Assembly: GCA_963921425.1 (NCBI GenBank)
Contig: OY992833.1
Coordinates: forward strand, 30,056,698-30,120,697
Direction: 5' to 3'
From: Dryas octopetala
Taxonomy: Eukaryota; Streptophyta; Magnoliopsida; Rosales; Rosaceae
Length of the DNA: 64,000 nt
Shown here piece by piece: positions 1 through 11,561 of this stretch. Position 1 is the stretch's first letter, and every line of letters starts with the position of its first letter. Position numbers and translations under genes: made by a program. The notes beneath the pieces were generated by a model, which did no database searches, was not told where the DNA came from, and saw nothing but the letters and a program-made list of their open reading frames with translations.

Positions 1-129
1 TAAAAATAAATCAATAATTAATAAATTTAATAATATAATAGAATAATAAACGAATGCTATTTATGAAATTTGAAACAACTACAAGACTACAAGTACAATG
101 TCACAAATCAGACTGAACCGGAAACACAC

Positions 130-420
130 CTCGTCCTCCGCATTGCAGTGGTGCTTATAAATAGCGCGAAGGAAGTGGTAGCGCTGCAACAAGGGGTCGA
201 TGTCGGCGCCACTGGCTTGGCTGGTGGCGAAGGCCATGGCGGCTCGGTGGAGGCCATCGAGCTCGGAGCGAATAGCCTTGTGGAACAGCAAGAAGATGAG
301 GATTGGCGACTTGTGCGCCGAGCTCTTCAAGCAAGTCTTAGAGGGCGAGGGATCGAGCGGTGTGAGTGGGCCAGCCATTACCGCCACGCCTCCTCCACCG
401 CCTGGAAATGGTGCCGCCAT
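130..420 (-). CDS. BTS: BRUTUS-like E3 ubiquitin ligase, first exon only (partial)
   Basis: The minus-strand frame from the ATG at 420 gives an N-terminal stretch followed by residues typical of the first hemerythrin domain of BRUTUS proteins: SPILIFLLFHKAIRSELD, then RYHFLRAIYKHHCNAEDE. In the family, several hemerythrin domains bind iron and oxygen and a C-terminal CHY/RING zinc-finger part ubiquitinates bHLH iron regulators; those parts would lie beyond the left edge. The exon ends at about 130, where GAG is followed by GTGTGT, a good donor. The family protein normally continues after AEDE with a V(I)F residue run, which agrees with a splice here. Only about 97 residues are in the window. 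The His residues of HKA and KHHCNAEDE are the expected iron ligands. The name rests on this exon alone, but the match is strong. Confidence 0.85.
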
Positions 421-981
421 TTATAGAAAAGCGACACGCGTCGATTGGGAATGTGATTGCCGATTCAGATTTCCAAAAACCCTAGGATTGCCTGTGTTGC
501 AAGATTCATACACGCACGCTCTTTTCCTGTGGCCTGTGGGCTTTGTTTGGTTGGCTGTTTCTCTCTCTTGCCTGTGTGTACGTATACTTGTATGCGTAAT
601 GTGTGTGTTTCTACTGTGACTTGTGAGTTGGGAGAACAGAGAGAACGGAAAGCACCAGAAAATTTTTGCAATAGATAAGGGAGGGGACATTTTATAGTTG
701 TCCACGTGTCGCTAACTGGCCACGTTGAACAAAGCAAAAGCCACCCTACTATTTTTTTTATTTTTTTATTTTAGTAATCAGTATTATATAGTAGTAACTG
801 TAGTATAGTACACGAGCTCTCCACGCGTGAGTAACCCTCCACCACGGCGTTTTTGGACTGTTTGATATGTCGCTTTATCCACGAAGCATCCACTGAGTAA
901 GGATAGAATCGGTGGCCCAGGTGGACCTTAGCCGTATAAACGTTAAATGATGGTGACAAGTACTCAAGTAGCATGGAACTT

Positions 982-1039
982 TTCTCAACATAGATTTTTT
1001 TTTTTCTTTGGGTATTCACCGTATTCTCAACATAGATTT
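982..1039 (-). repeat. Ultra-short poly(A)-tailed insertion with 16-bp direct repeats
   Basis: The 16-bp sequence TTCTCAACATAGATTT occurs at 982-997 and again at 1024-1039. Between the copies are 26 bases that begin with a T run. On the minus strand this reads as a short unique sequence followed by poly(A). Long direct repeats around a poly(A)-tailed insert are the signature of target-primed reverse transcription, here with an almost completely 5'-truncated insert. Confidence 0.6.
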
Positions 1040-1065
1040 ATTGATGATGGATTAATATCCAATTT

Positions 1066-1101
1066 TGATTTAACTTTTTTTTTTTTGTAAGACTGATTTA
1101 A
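1066..1101 (-). repeat. Possible ultra-short poly(A)-tailed insertion with 8-bp direct repeats
   Basis: TGATTTAA occurs at 1066-1073 and 1094-1101. It brackets a 20-base insert made of a C, a T run and GTAAGAC. The layout matches the 982-1039 insertion, but the repeats are short and AT-rich, so chance is a real alternative. Confidence 0.35.
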
Positions 1102-3744
1102 AATATTTACATCTGCATTTTCTTACAATTTCAGGATAGTCTACATTTGCATTGTCTTAACAAATTTCTTTGCTCATTATTTTGACATTAGCCATTTCCA
1201 TCTTACTTTGATGAGTCTTATACACTAGATATGAGCCACACAACAAAAATAAAGAAAAACTACATGTTAGAGATTATTTTCTTACCTAATATGTCCAAAT
1301 TTCTATATTATCATTCAAGATGTTGGTCATATGATTTAAGTGTCCATAATACTAACAATTTTTTTAAAAACTTAATACTAATGAAATTATCAAATTGAGT
1401 CTATTGATCAAAAGTTGTTTCTTCACATTATATGAAACGAAATAACACTCTCTTAAATTTCATAAAAATTTTGAATTTTGTATTTCATATTATAGATTTG
1501 CTTAAGTAAAAATAGGATAAAAGTATATGAACAAAAATTATAATAATTATTTATTGTATGAATTTCATATGTAACCTCTCACATGTTGTATTATTAAACC
1601 AAACAGGCAAATGAGTTATATTTAAGCACTCATATATATTTCGAACTACCTGCATTAATTTTTATTTTTTTACAAAAATAATCTCATATTTCGTCTTCAG
1701 GATTGATACTCATATTTCTAACACACCTTTTGTGACGCCCCGAAACTGGGAACACCACAGCGGCACCCGTCTTAAAGATCCTGAGACTATAATACCCCTT
1801 ACCCCGAGTATTATATTCTCAAGCTCTCTAAAACGAGTTAAGCCCTTTTTATTGAAGAACCCGGGTTGGATCAGAGTAGTAAAAAAATACAACGGAAGAA
1901 ATTACTGAAAATGCCTCATATTATAAATAACAGTAAAGAGTACCAACCCGTGAGGGTTATGTGTTTCAAATACACTAACCCTAATGCTACATAATAAAAC
2001 AGTAGATAAACAGATATGTCAGGATAGTCCAACCCACGCCAGAGTGATTCAGTCTTCAACAAAGTGGTGCAACAAATTGGACTCATGGATAGCCATTGGG
2101 ATATGCCACCTACGAGGATGAAAGAGAAACACCACCACGGATCCAAAGAAAGGATCTAAACCAGATAGCAAGACTGAAACTGACAAGCTACAAGTGCCAC
2201 ACCCACGACCTCAATCTTGGTTTCCAACAACTGGATTATCTGCACTCACAAGAGTACAGTAGGGGGTAAGCGTCACATACGTTCATCGCTTCCCCTCGAG
2301 GGAAAATCCTGGTTAGGTTTGAAACAATACTCGAAAATATAGGATTTCAAGGAAAACAGTTTAAAAGCAATGCACACCCAAAAACAGGGTATCAATATCA
2401 ATAATATTGTAACCAAAGCCAGTAATGATAAAGATAATTATGCCAATAATCAGTGAGTAAAACCTTTGCATGCTCATGCATCTTTTTCAGTGAAAATCCT
2501 TCCTGTCACGTGACATAGTTCAGAAACATACCTGCGACCGATCACATACAGGCCAACCACCAGTATCGGAAATTCAACCACCACCTCGATACTGTGGTGA
2601 GAGTATCCATTTACCTGGTAATACCACATTGGTTAGCCTCCCTAGAAGGACATTCGACTAACCAGTCCGTACTTACCCCTCCGGAGGTTTAGGGGATCGA
2701 AACCCAAGGTCACAACACGTGCCCGTTACTCTCAGGTCGTCCAAGGTATCACACAGAAAATCACACAAATATGCCATACAAAAATCATGCACATTCTCTG
2801 TGAAAGACATTTTCATATACATATAGTACGAAAATAGGCAGGAAATCCAATAACCGGGATATGGTACCTTCCCCCTACCTGTTTTACCAAAGTGTGTCCC
2901 TTGCCTGATCCCTTTCCTGTGTCTGGGTCCCACTTGTACCTGTTGGGAAACTGGAGATCCGAATCCGACGACAGCTATTAGGAACGTACTAAACGTACTC
3001 TCAGCCTTGTCTGTTAAGACCAAGTAAAATTTAGAGGTTTGGCACTAGCGTAACTTGCTAGGCTTCTCTAAATTCTTGATCCGGCATGACCCTGCTCCCC
3101 GAGGCAGACAGTCATGTCAGACCGTGTGGTTTCTAAGTTTATTTTAATTTATTGTCGAGGAGGTTGATCAGATATGAACCTTACAACGTGACCAGGTCAG
3201 TGCATGGGGAAACTGAGGGAGCTCTGGCTCAGTACCCAACGCTTGTATGCTCATGGACTGACCTTAGTCATCACGTTATTTGGTTACCACTGATATGGCC
3301 TCAATATTTATTAAGTTTATTTAATAACAACAGTTAAACGGTGTTTCGTCTATAACCACCACTTAAACAACAGTAAATTAAATAAGCTGGGTTAAGGGTA
3401 TACCTGTTGAAGACTTCCCACGAGCAGAGTCTCGGTACTACTAGACTTGCTAAATAATAAGATTAAAATAGCCTAATTAACAAGAGATTTATTTAACAAA
3501 ATTTTAGCAGAAATTCGACAGGGATCAAGAAATTACCTATGGAGCTCAGAAATGATTTTTTTTTAAAACTTCACCAAAACATAGCCTTCACACTACTAGA
3601 ATTGAAGAGCTCGTCACCACGATCGTGTAGGCGAAATCGGATCGTCGATCGGAGCTCCAGAACTCAAGATAAACTCAAAACAAGATTGAAGAAGAGAGAG
3701 AAAGGAGGAGAGAGGAGAGAGGAGAGAGAAACTCTCTCTTGGGA

Positions 3745-5247
3745 AGCGTGCGGCTGAAATGGGTGAAGAACCAGCAAGGGTGCGGCATTAGTCCTGATAT
3801 GGAGCAGAAGCTTGATAGGATGTTTATGAACACTGTGGCCACTGGCCAGCATGCTTGGGCACCCTCATCTGGTGTACTTCCGTCTGAAAATCAAGAAGCA
3901 TCGAATGGTGATGATATTGCACTCGAAGGTAGTGGTGACTCCGATGATACTACTCACACAATGGAAACCACACAAGTTACTGAAAGTTCTTCAGGGAAGG
4001 GAAAAAGAAAAGCAACTGAAGAGAAGAAAGACAAAGGAACTTTTACAAGAAGGGGAAAAGTAGGAGGTGCTGCGAAATTGTCGCAACAAATTGATCGAAT
4101 GGTTGATGCAATTGAAACTAGGAGTACTGCTACTTCAGTAATGCACTGCACATGATACAAGAGTATTCATGTCAGTTTTACAAAATGATGCTTTAAACTT
4201 TCCTAAACCTCCAAATGGTAATATTATACTTTCAATATTATAATGTTGAACTTTCAATTTTATAGTTTAAAATTATAGTATAATTAAACATATAATGTAT
4301 TTGACAGGTAAATATTATCTTGTGGATGCTGGGTATCCACAAATGATTGGGTATTTGGGACCATATAAGGGTGAACGATATCATCTTCCAGATTTCCGCA
4401 GGGGTAGCCAACCAAGAGGTTCTAGAGAGATATTTAACCACGCGCACTCTTCCCTTAGGAGTGTCATTGAGCGTACTTTTGGAGTATGGAAAAGAAGGTG
4501 GAAGATTTTAAGGGACATGCCCAATTACTCGTTCACGAAGCAAGTTAAAATTGTCATTGCAACTATGGCACTTCATAACTACATACGAAGGCATGCCAAC
4601 CGTGATATACATTTTAATGAAAGTGAGGATGACCCAAATGACATCGTAAGTGAGGAGGCAGATCAAATTGAGGATTATCATATTACCCAGGGTTCGGGAG
4701 CACAAGAGATGGAGCAACTGAGAAATAACATTGCTACAAGTTTAATTCGTGCATCCATTTAGACGTTTTAATATGTATTTGTTATTATTGCCAATATTTT
4801 TAATTCTTATTTTACGTTGAAAAAGATGTCGAATGTTAGTTATAGTTTTTTGTTAGATAATATTATATAGTTATGTTTTCAAATATCAAACAAATGAGAG
4901 ACGTGTGTCAGTTTAGACCTCATACATATTAACATGTAAAATGAAAAACTATTAATTTGTAAAAAAAAATTGAAAAACAAGCAAAAAACACTTTTTTTTT
5001 GCCAAACAAATGAGTAAAAAATATTTTCAACTATAACATGTCAATTTTAGTCATTATAAACATCCAAAGCACTTTTACATGAAAATTTACCAAACAGTAT
5101 TGCTTTGCTTCACAGCTACTTTTACTTCACAGCACTTTTGAAAACACAATTTACCAAACACTAAACTACTTTGTTTCACAGTTAGTTATACTTCACAGCA
5201 GCTTTAATTCACAGCTAATTATTTTCACAGTATTACCAAACACACCC
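3745..5247 (+). mobile_element. Deleted PIF/Harbinger element nested in the solo LTR
   Basis: The right end at about 5247 reads ACCAAACACACCC followed by TTA, the usual Harbinger target. The subterminal region (about 5000-5247) repeats CACAG and CCAAACA motifs and resembles the right end of the element at 22266-23593. It carries the remains of both Harbinger genes. No matching left terminus is visible before 3745, so the left end appears lost or truncated. Confidence 0.65.
3765..4762 (+). pseudogene. Fused remnants of Harbinger ORF1 (Myb/SANT-like) and transposase
   Basis: At 3765-4140 the reading frame is the C-terminal half of a Myb/SANT-like accessory protein: a DMEQKLDRMF segment, ATGQHAW, an acidic linker, a KGKRK basic patch and a closing IDRMVDAIETRSTATS. 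Immediately after, in another frame (about 4149-4218), it passes into AHDTRVF..LNFPKPPN, the exon end of a Harbinger transposase around its second catalytic Asp. It then continues after an intron (about 4219-4308) with KYYLVDAGYP and SLRSVIERTFG, which holds the catalytic Glu, to the stop at 4762. The first catalytic Asp, the transposase N-terminus and the DNA-binding N-terminus of ORF1 are missing. An internal deletion has therefore joined ORF1 to ORF2 and the element cannot be autonomous. Confidence 0.8.
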
Positions 5248-5903
5248 TTATAGGAAGGCTTGACTGAGTCAACTCGGTCAACTCGTTGACTCAGTGGGTG
5301 GACTCACCACCAACCGTCGCCACGTGTCAAGTGGAGAGGCTGCCACGTGTCGCGGGCCATGCAGCTGGTTGCACATGCAGCCGTCGGATCAGATGGGCCA
5401 TGCGAGATCCAACGGCCCAGATCGTACCACGTGGCGCGATCTGGTATTTCCTATTTTATTTTCTTTTTCCTATTTTTCTCAACTTCAAAAATTAATTAAA
5501 AATAGCTCGGGACTCGGAAAAATACCCCGAAAAATACTACGGACTCGTATCGACTAGTACTAATTAACTATGAGGTCAAATTACCAATTTGCCCTTTAGA
5601 AAAATTTCAAAAATTTCAAGCTCCACAAACTAAGATAAAATGCTTTTAAAAATGAAATTTTGGGAAATTCATAAAATAATTTTCCGGACTCGGAATAATA
5701 CGAGACTTGCTCCGTTGGGTTCGTGAGTAAAAGTACCACCTTCTAAAGGTCTAACTTGGGTCAAAACTCTAGTCAAAGTTGGTCAAACAATTAAAACTTA
5801 AGGTGAAAAATACGATTTTCCGCCAAACAAATTTCTAGAAAAATTCTAGAAATTAAAGAAAAATTCCAAAATAAATTTGAAAAATTTTGGGTCTCACACC
5901 TTT

Positions 5904-7713
5904 TTTCTTAAAAGAAAAATAAAAAAGTCCTTTTCCCTTCTATTGGAACAAGCTGGAGTCACATGAAAGTTGAAACGGACATGGAGGACGTGCCAATCTT
6001 TGGGTGTCACGTGACATACCCGTGTGGCCGGTCACAGGTTCAATCTTCTCCCACAGATTTGGAGATTCCAAGACTGCTAGGCTGGCTGTGTTGCTTGGGA
6101 CCATCGATCAAGATGACACGTACGTATGTCATGATATGCATATATATAGTTGTAAAACCAAAAAGATCCTTCCTCTTTTTCTTTCGTTGGAAAATTTTGT
6201 AAGGTATATTTAAGATCGATAAACTCACATTAATGTACACAGAAATTTACAAATTACATATTTTATTTTTCTCCAAAAAGGAAAAGAAAAAAACAAGACA
6301 GCTAGCTGCTAATTATAGCTTTCAATTTTTTTTTGTTGGGCGGAGGAGGGAATTTAGTTATCCTATGATTACCTAAATTATTAGGTGATTTATTAACGTG
6401 ATTTAGAATGAGTGGTGGTACTAATTAACACAACTAGCTAAGTAATGTGATTAATCAGAACCCTTAGATGTGACACTATAATTCTTCATATCATGAAAAC
6501 ATGTTTTCATCCGATCAGCTTGAAGTTGTAGAAAAATTATTCTGTGTATCCAATACACCGTCACGTGATGTAAATAATCTAATGTGACATAATATGAATG
6601 TATGTTATTAATATTATACCATTCTAATATAAATATAATGTCTAATAATACCCTTACACGTTACATATATTGGTTATACCACATGACGGTATATCGGATA
6701 TACACAATAATTTTTCAAAGTTGTGGCGTTTTAATAATAATATGCACTTTTTCCAAGCAGATCGAAAGTCCTGAAAAATTCTTTGGCCTTACCTCATTGG
6801 AACTAATTAATTAATTAGAATCATACTTATTAAAAAGTCTCCCCCATCCTAATTTATTGTGCATATAATTTTCATTTTAGTTTTGGGTTAACTTTAACAA
6901 TGGTTAGTGAAACAATATTCTTTTGATCGAGAACGACAGCATATATGATAAATGCATATATTTTGTATCATATGATCGAAAAGAACCATTCTGATTGATC
7001 AGCTAGCTGCAGCTAGCTAAGCTCCCTGCCCATAAAACCCCTGCTCAGTAATTTATTTCCTATTTTTTTTTTCTACTTTTTATGGGAATTAATATAGAAT
7101 AACACAGTATGTTAGAAAACCAGCCCATTGAATTGCAGTACAAGTATTAAATTTACGGCCAAAGTATAAGTTCTCTAGAAAGCAGTTGAGATACTCATTA
7201 CTTTGGTTGCAAAACCTCACCTAATTCCTATCCACAATTCAAAACTTTTTTTTTTAAATTAACCTGTCAGGTTTAATTCAACAAATTGATGGCCGGTATA
7301 TATGTTTATGATATGGACGTACAACTAAGACAGGCAAGAATTTTGGACATGCATGCATAATTTTGACAAAATATTAAAGAATTAATATTCAACCACCCAC
7401 CATCGATCCGCCATCACATAATGTTTCATATATGGTGAAAAATGCATGCCCTATTGTAGGCCTGTGGCATGCACTATGCATGCAGCTAGTTCGTGATTTT
7501 CATAGTATTTATGATGCCTTACAAAACTTGAGGCTCAATAAAGCATACACGATAATGCAGCACCTAGTGAGTTCATACTTTAGGAGCACTGGAGAGAAAG
7601 TGGCCTTACAATGCAGGCCAAATGGGTATTTAAATTCATGAATCAATTATTGGTTTTTTGTCGCTCCAAACAAACCATTCATATGAATTAATTAATGAAT
7701 TAAATTTTACCAA

Positions 7714-7745
<32 letters not shown>

Positions 7746-8573
7746 GTTAAGTTATTCATTACTAATAGCATGCACGAATGCCTTTTGAGATAAAATCTTC
7801 ATATCTAATTCGCCCATCAACACTGGTTGACTGCCTATCAGTAATACTAGAGCCGACGGTGTTCAAGATTAGTAGTAGTAGTAGTGCTCTATTACTAATA
7901 ATGTTAAGGTTTAAATATTAATGTATTAACATTAACATTGATTTCAAATCCATTCTTTAAACTTGCAGGGTTCCGATCGAGATCTTAGGGTAGGTATATG
8001 TATATGGACTTAATTATGCAATTGAATGGTCCTAGCTAGCCAATCCATGAGGGGATTGGGCGAGTAGAAATTTGGTACATGAACACAGGGCTAGTAGCTA
8101 GTCTACATATGTAAATAGTATATAGTATATATATATACCTTTCCCCACCCACCATATATGCCTTGGACTCGGAGTGAGATTTGGTCACGACAACTTTCAT
8201 TCTGCTAACCTACTTTAATGTGTATATAATTCCACTTTGCCGGCTTCTTAATGTTTTTTAGTAGACCTTTTGGCATTAATAAATTAGAAGGACGACAACT
8301 GAAATTAATCCTATAAAGTAAGGAGTGAAGTCAAAATCAAGCAACATTTCTATGAAGCATAACCAAGGAATATTCAGAAAACATTCAAACTGGAACGGCT
8401 TAGAGATTTTTTTTTTCTTAATTACAAAATCAACCATCAGTTTCAGAACAAAGAAAATTAAAGAGACAACACCATCATAATCATCATCACCAGAGTCCAA
8501 ACTCCAAAGGGCACAACCCCAATTTTTTGAACACACATATAAAGTCGTCTAATCTGAACACAAGTCGATTTTT
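5904..8573. other. Intergenic AT-rich DNA
   Basis: No gene is recognised here. The region holds a foldback MITE at 6532-6715, a TA dinucleotide run at about 7722-7744, short GTA repeats near 7868 and otherwise ordinary AT-rich sequence. Short open frames near 7432-7641 and 8276-8536 match no family I know. Confidence 0.5.
6532..6715. mobile_element. Foldback MITE, 184 bp
   Basis: The left arm from 6532 (AAAAATTATTCTGTGTATCC) pairs with the right arm ending at 6715, whose reverse complement begins AAAAATTATTGTGTATATCC. Pairing continues with mismatches through ACCGTCA(C/T)GTG. The flanks GAAGTTGTAG and AAAGTTGTGG are similar and may be a decayed target duplication. There is no coding capacity. 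Confidence 0.6.
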
Positions 8574-8581
8574 ATCTACAC

Positions 8582-9297
8582 TAGGGGTGTGTTTCAGACA
8601 GATCGGATCGGAAATAGAGTGTTTTAATTTCAATTCAAAAAATTTCAGAATGAAACTTCAATTTCAATCGATTCCAAAAATCAGAATTTCAACATCTCAT
8701 TCTAATTCGGAATTTTCAAATTTTTCAGAATTTTTGGATTTTTTCGGAATATTACATTTTCGAAACTTTCGGATAAAAATTTGAAATTTTCAGATAAAAA
8801 ATCGAAATCTTCACGTTACCTTTTATTATTAGTAAAAACAAACAAAAAAAATTAGTAATTACACGTACAAAAAATGTGGGTGTTTTTGTTAGCATTTATG
8901 TTATTATGATACACATATATTTATAATGTACATATGTTTATATTAATAGTATTAGTTATTTTTTTTAATATATATGTATGTGTATGTTTGAAACAAATAA
9001 CAAATTAATGAAACATATAGTAAAAAACTAAATAAATGATATAATATTAATATAAATATGGAATAAATTGACATAATTTCGGAAATATCAAATCGGAATG
9101 CCGTTGAAAAATTTCAGAATTTTTCGGATCGGAATTCGGATTGGATCGGAATTTACAGATACATTCCAATTCCAATCTAATTTTTTTCGGAATTCTATAT
9201 TTTCGGATTTCGAATTTAATTCAAACGTTCCAAAATTTGAAAATTTTGAATTGAAATCGGTCGGATTCGGATTTTCCAATCCAAATCACACCCCTAA
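8582..9297. mobile_element. Non-autonomous hAT element with exact 8-bp target duplication
   Basis: The ends are perfect 10-bp inverted repeats, TAGGGGTGTG at 8582 and CACACCCCTA at 9297. The 8-bp flank ATCTACAC is present at 8574-8581 and again at 9298-9305. TSD length and TA-start termini fit the hAT superfamily. The subterminal parts are full of short copies of a TCGGAATT-like motif in both orientations, which would suit transposase binding. The 716-bp body has no transposase. Confidence 0.85.
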
Positions 9298-9305
9298 TCT
9301 ACACC

Positions 9306-11561
9306 AATTGGATATATCGATTAGTACGTCAGTAGTCACTCAACTATATAATTAACTATATATAGATTATTTGGTGAGTGGACGATTAAAGTATTAAACA
9401 AATTTGGTGGAGCGTGCAATGCTTATATATGTTTGCCACACATTCTTCATTTAAAATTTTAAATACATGAAAACCAATGTGGGTAGTCCACCATTACTGT
9501 AATGCTCTGTAATTAGATTTGGCCCATCATGATCAATATATTGATGATATATATCTTGTTCTTTTAGGTAATTAAAGCTAGCTAGGTAGCACCTCCACCA
9601 TCCTCTCAGTTTTAATAAATGTTTTAAAACAAAGCATATCCTTAATTCACGTCTTGGTGCTTTGAATCTCTTTCCTGTGAATAATTGAAGAATTAATAAA
9701 GTTCATTATGATATAAATTGAATGGATGATAAGTAAGTGAGCGGATTTATATGCAGATTGCAGCAATATTCCACATGCTTTTAGGAGTGGATCGATTAGG
9801 AGATCGATTGATATAATTAAACGATGGGTCCAGTAGTACGTACAAGTGTACAACGTACCAACATCCAATATTAATGTTTAGTTATAAAAAGCCTCCAATG
9901 GCATATCCAGTTATCCACGTCTACATGTTTCTAGTGTGCAAAGCCAAATTGCCTTTCTCAACTTTATTTAATTTGCGTCTGTGCTTTTTGGCTTGAGATA
10001 TTGGCGGCATTACCAAGTAACTTTTAATATTTAGTTTGTTACTCTTTTCTTTCTCCACATTGAAATGGCCTTCGATCTCCACTTTCAAAACGAATGATGA
10101 TCAGCTAATTAATCTAAATTAACATGATACTGAAATGAGAAATAGGAGCAATAGGAATTGGTAGCTGCAAAAGTAGCAAATTAGTGTGTGTATTGATACC
10201 CCATACCAACGTGTGTACTGTGTAGGCTGGGTCTTAACATCTATTGCCAAGGAGGCAAGGACTTCCTAATCCTACCTATATCCATGTTTTCTGCAACTAA
10301 AGGTTATGTACCACCTAATGGTAAAATGTTAGGGAAGTTATTTGACTCATTTTAATAATCACTTTACTTTGACCCAAGTTTTAAAAATTTTATTTGGCAT
10401 GTCAAATTAATAAAGCATAGAATATAGGATTCATATGTTGTTGGTCAAGTTATAGACCACTATATTGAGTCATTGATCCTATACTCCTCAAATTCATTGT
10501 TATATACTATGTGTGTAATGCAATGTAATCATGTGATAACTACGATAGACTACTACACTTGTAGTTATCATATACTCGACAAATAAATTGCCTTAATATT
10601 CAAAAGAATTAGTTTTATAAATTTTCTAGAAAATGAGTTAATTAAAGAGTAAACTTGTAGGCCAACTATTGGTGAAAATAAAAAGCTTTGAAGATTCTCA
10701 ATTGTTAATTAAGGTAGAGAAAGATTTAAGGAAAGGTGAAAAGAAGGCTACATACATTAATACCTTTATATGTCATATGTTGTAGACTTGTAGCCCAATC
10801 ATTGGCATTATTATGTTTAATTAAGTTCTTGTCTTTTGTTAACTTAATCTTAATATGTTGTTAGTTAACTTTGTAATGTTGTGTGGCTGAAAGTTGTCCA
10901 TGAATCTCCAATACAATCAAATCGTGCACCATGCTCTTTAGTGGCTTTCCATGCCTTGGACAATTCATTCAACGTCCATCAATCATGACACTGCATGTCC
11001 CAGATGTTTGTTGTTATCTTGTTGGCTTGGTGCAACAACAAATGTACCACCATCCTTTCTATCCACAACGCCTGTCCCAAATGACAAGTGATTTTTTTAA
11101 AATTTATTTTTCAAATAAAAAGGTTTTTTTTGTAGTTGAACCTTCATAGGCTACACAATGATGGCCTTGGATGCAGAGTAGGTCCATTGTTAATAGTAAT
11201 ACCCATAGCTTAATACAGAGTGGGTTGGAAAAAAAACCAATAAGTGGCCCAAATCGGAAGTGGGCTCAAATTATTAATACAGGTTCAAGCCCAAGACCCA
11301 AAACTCTTATTATTTTAGCGCCAACCGCCTACCTCAACGTCTAAAACCTCCAATAACGTCACATCAAGGTCGCTATTCCAGCATCTTTAACTTCAAGAAC
11401 CTCATTCGATGCGAAACCCTCACTGTGAAACCCATTAAAATCCCGTACGGTTTTACCGCTGTTTGGTACAACCACCTGCAAATTGAAAACCCTGCCTTTC
11501 ACTCTTTTCTCTCTTCAATTTATTCATCGCATTTTGTTCCAAATCTAAAATCTTAGTTGCA
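9306..11561. other. Intergenic DNA and promoter of the metallo-beta-lactamase gene
   Basis: No gene or element boundaries are recognised from 9306 to about 11200. The last 300 bp before the ATG at 11562 are richer in C and probably contain the promoter and 5' UTR. Confidence 0.45.

Larger units (their letters stand above)
421..1725. other. 5' flank of the BRUTUS-like gene and AT-rich intergenic DNA
   Basis: The stretch next to the ATG (about 421-700) is mixed in composition, with CT-rich strings on the minus strand, and probably holds the 5' UTR and promoter. An ACGTG core lies near 702. From about 1040 the DNA becomes AT-rich with no recognisable gene. Two very short poly(T) insertions with flanking direct repeats occur near 982-1039 and 1066-1101 and are listed separately. 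Confidence 0.5.
1731..5898 (-). mobile_element. Solo LTR of a large LTR retrotransposon, interrupted by a Harbinger fragment
   Basis: The element starts TGTGACGCCCCG at 1731 and ends GGGTCTCACA at 5898, imperfect inverted ends of the TG..CA type. It is flanked on both sides by the 5-bp duplication CCTTT (1726-1730 and 5899-5903). No internal retrotransposon genes and no second LTR copy are visible, so it reads as a solo LTR left by recombination. Minus orientation is likely, because in that direction a CT-rich, leader-like tract is read (about 3760 to 3680) and the element ends GGGGCGTCACA. Without the inserted Harbinger piece it is about 2.7 kb, which suggests a large Ty3/Gypsy-like LTR; the family was not identified. 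Confidence 0.75.

Noticed and set aside
2673..3023. 116-codon minus-strand open frame
   Set aside because: It lies inside the solo LTR and has no retrotransposon or other known motif.
7432..7641. 69-codon open frame in intergenic DNA
   Set aside because: No family likeness and no supporting splice or promoter signs.
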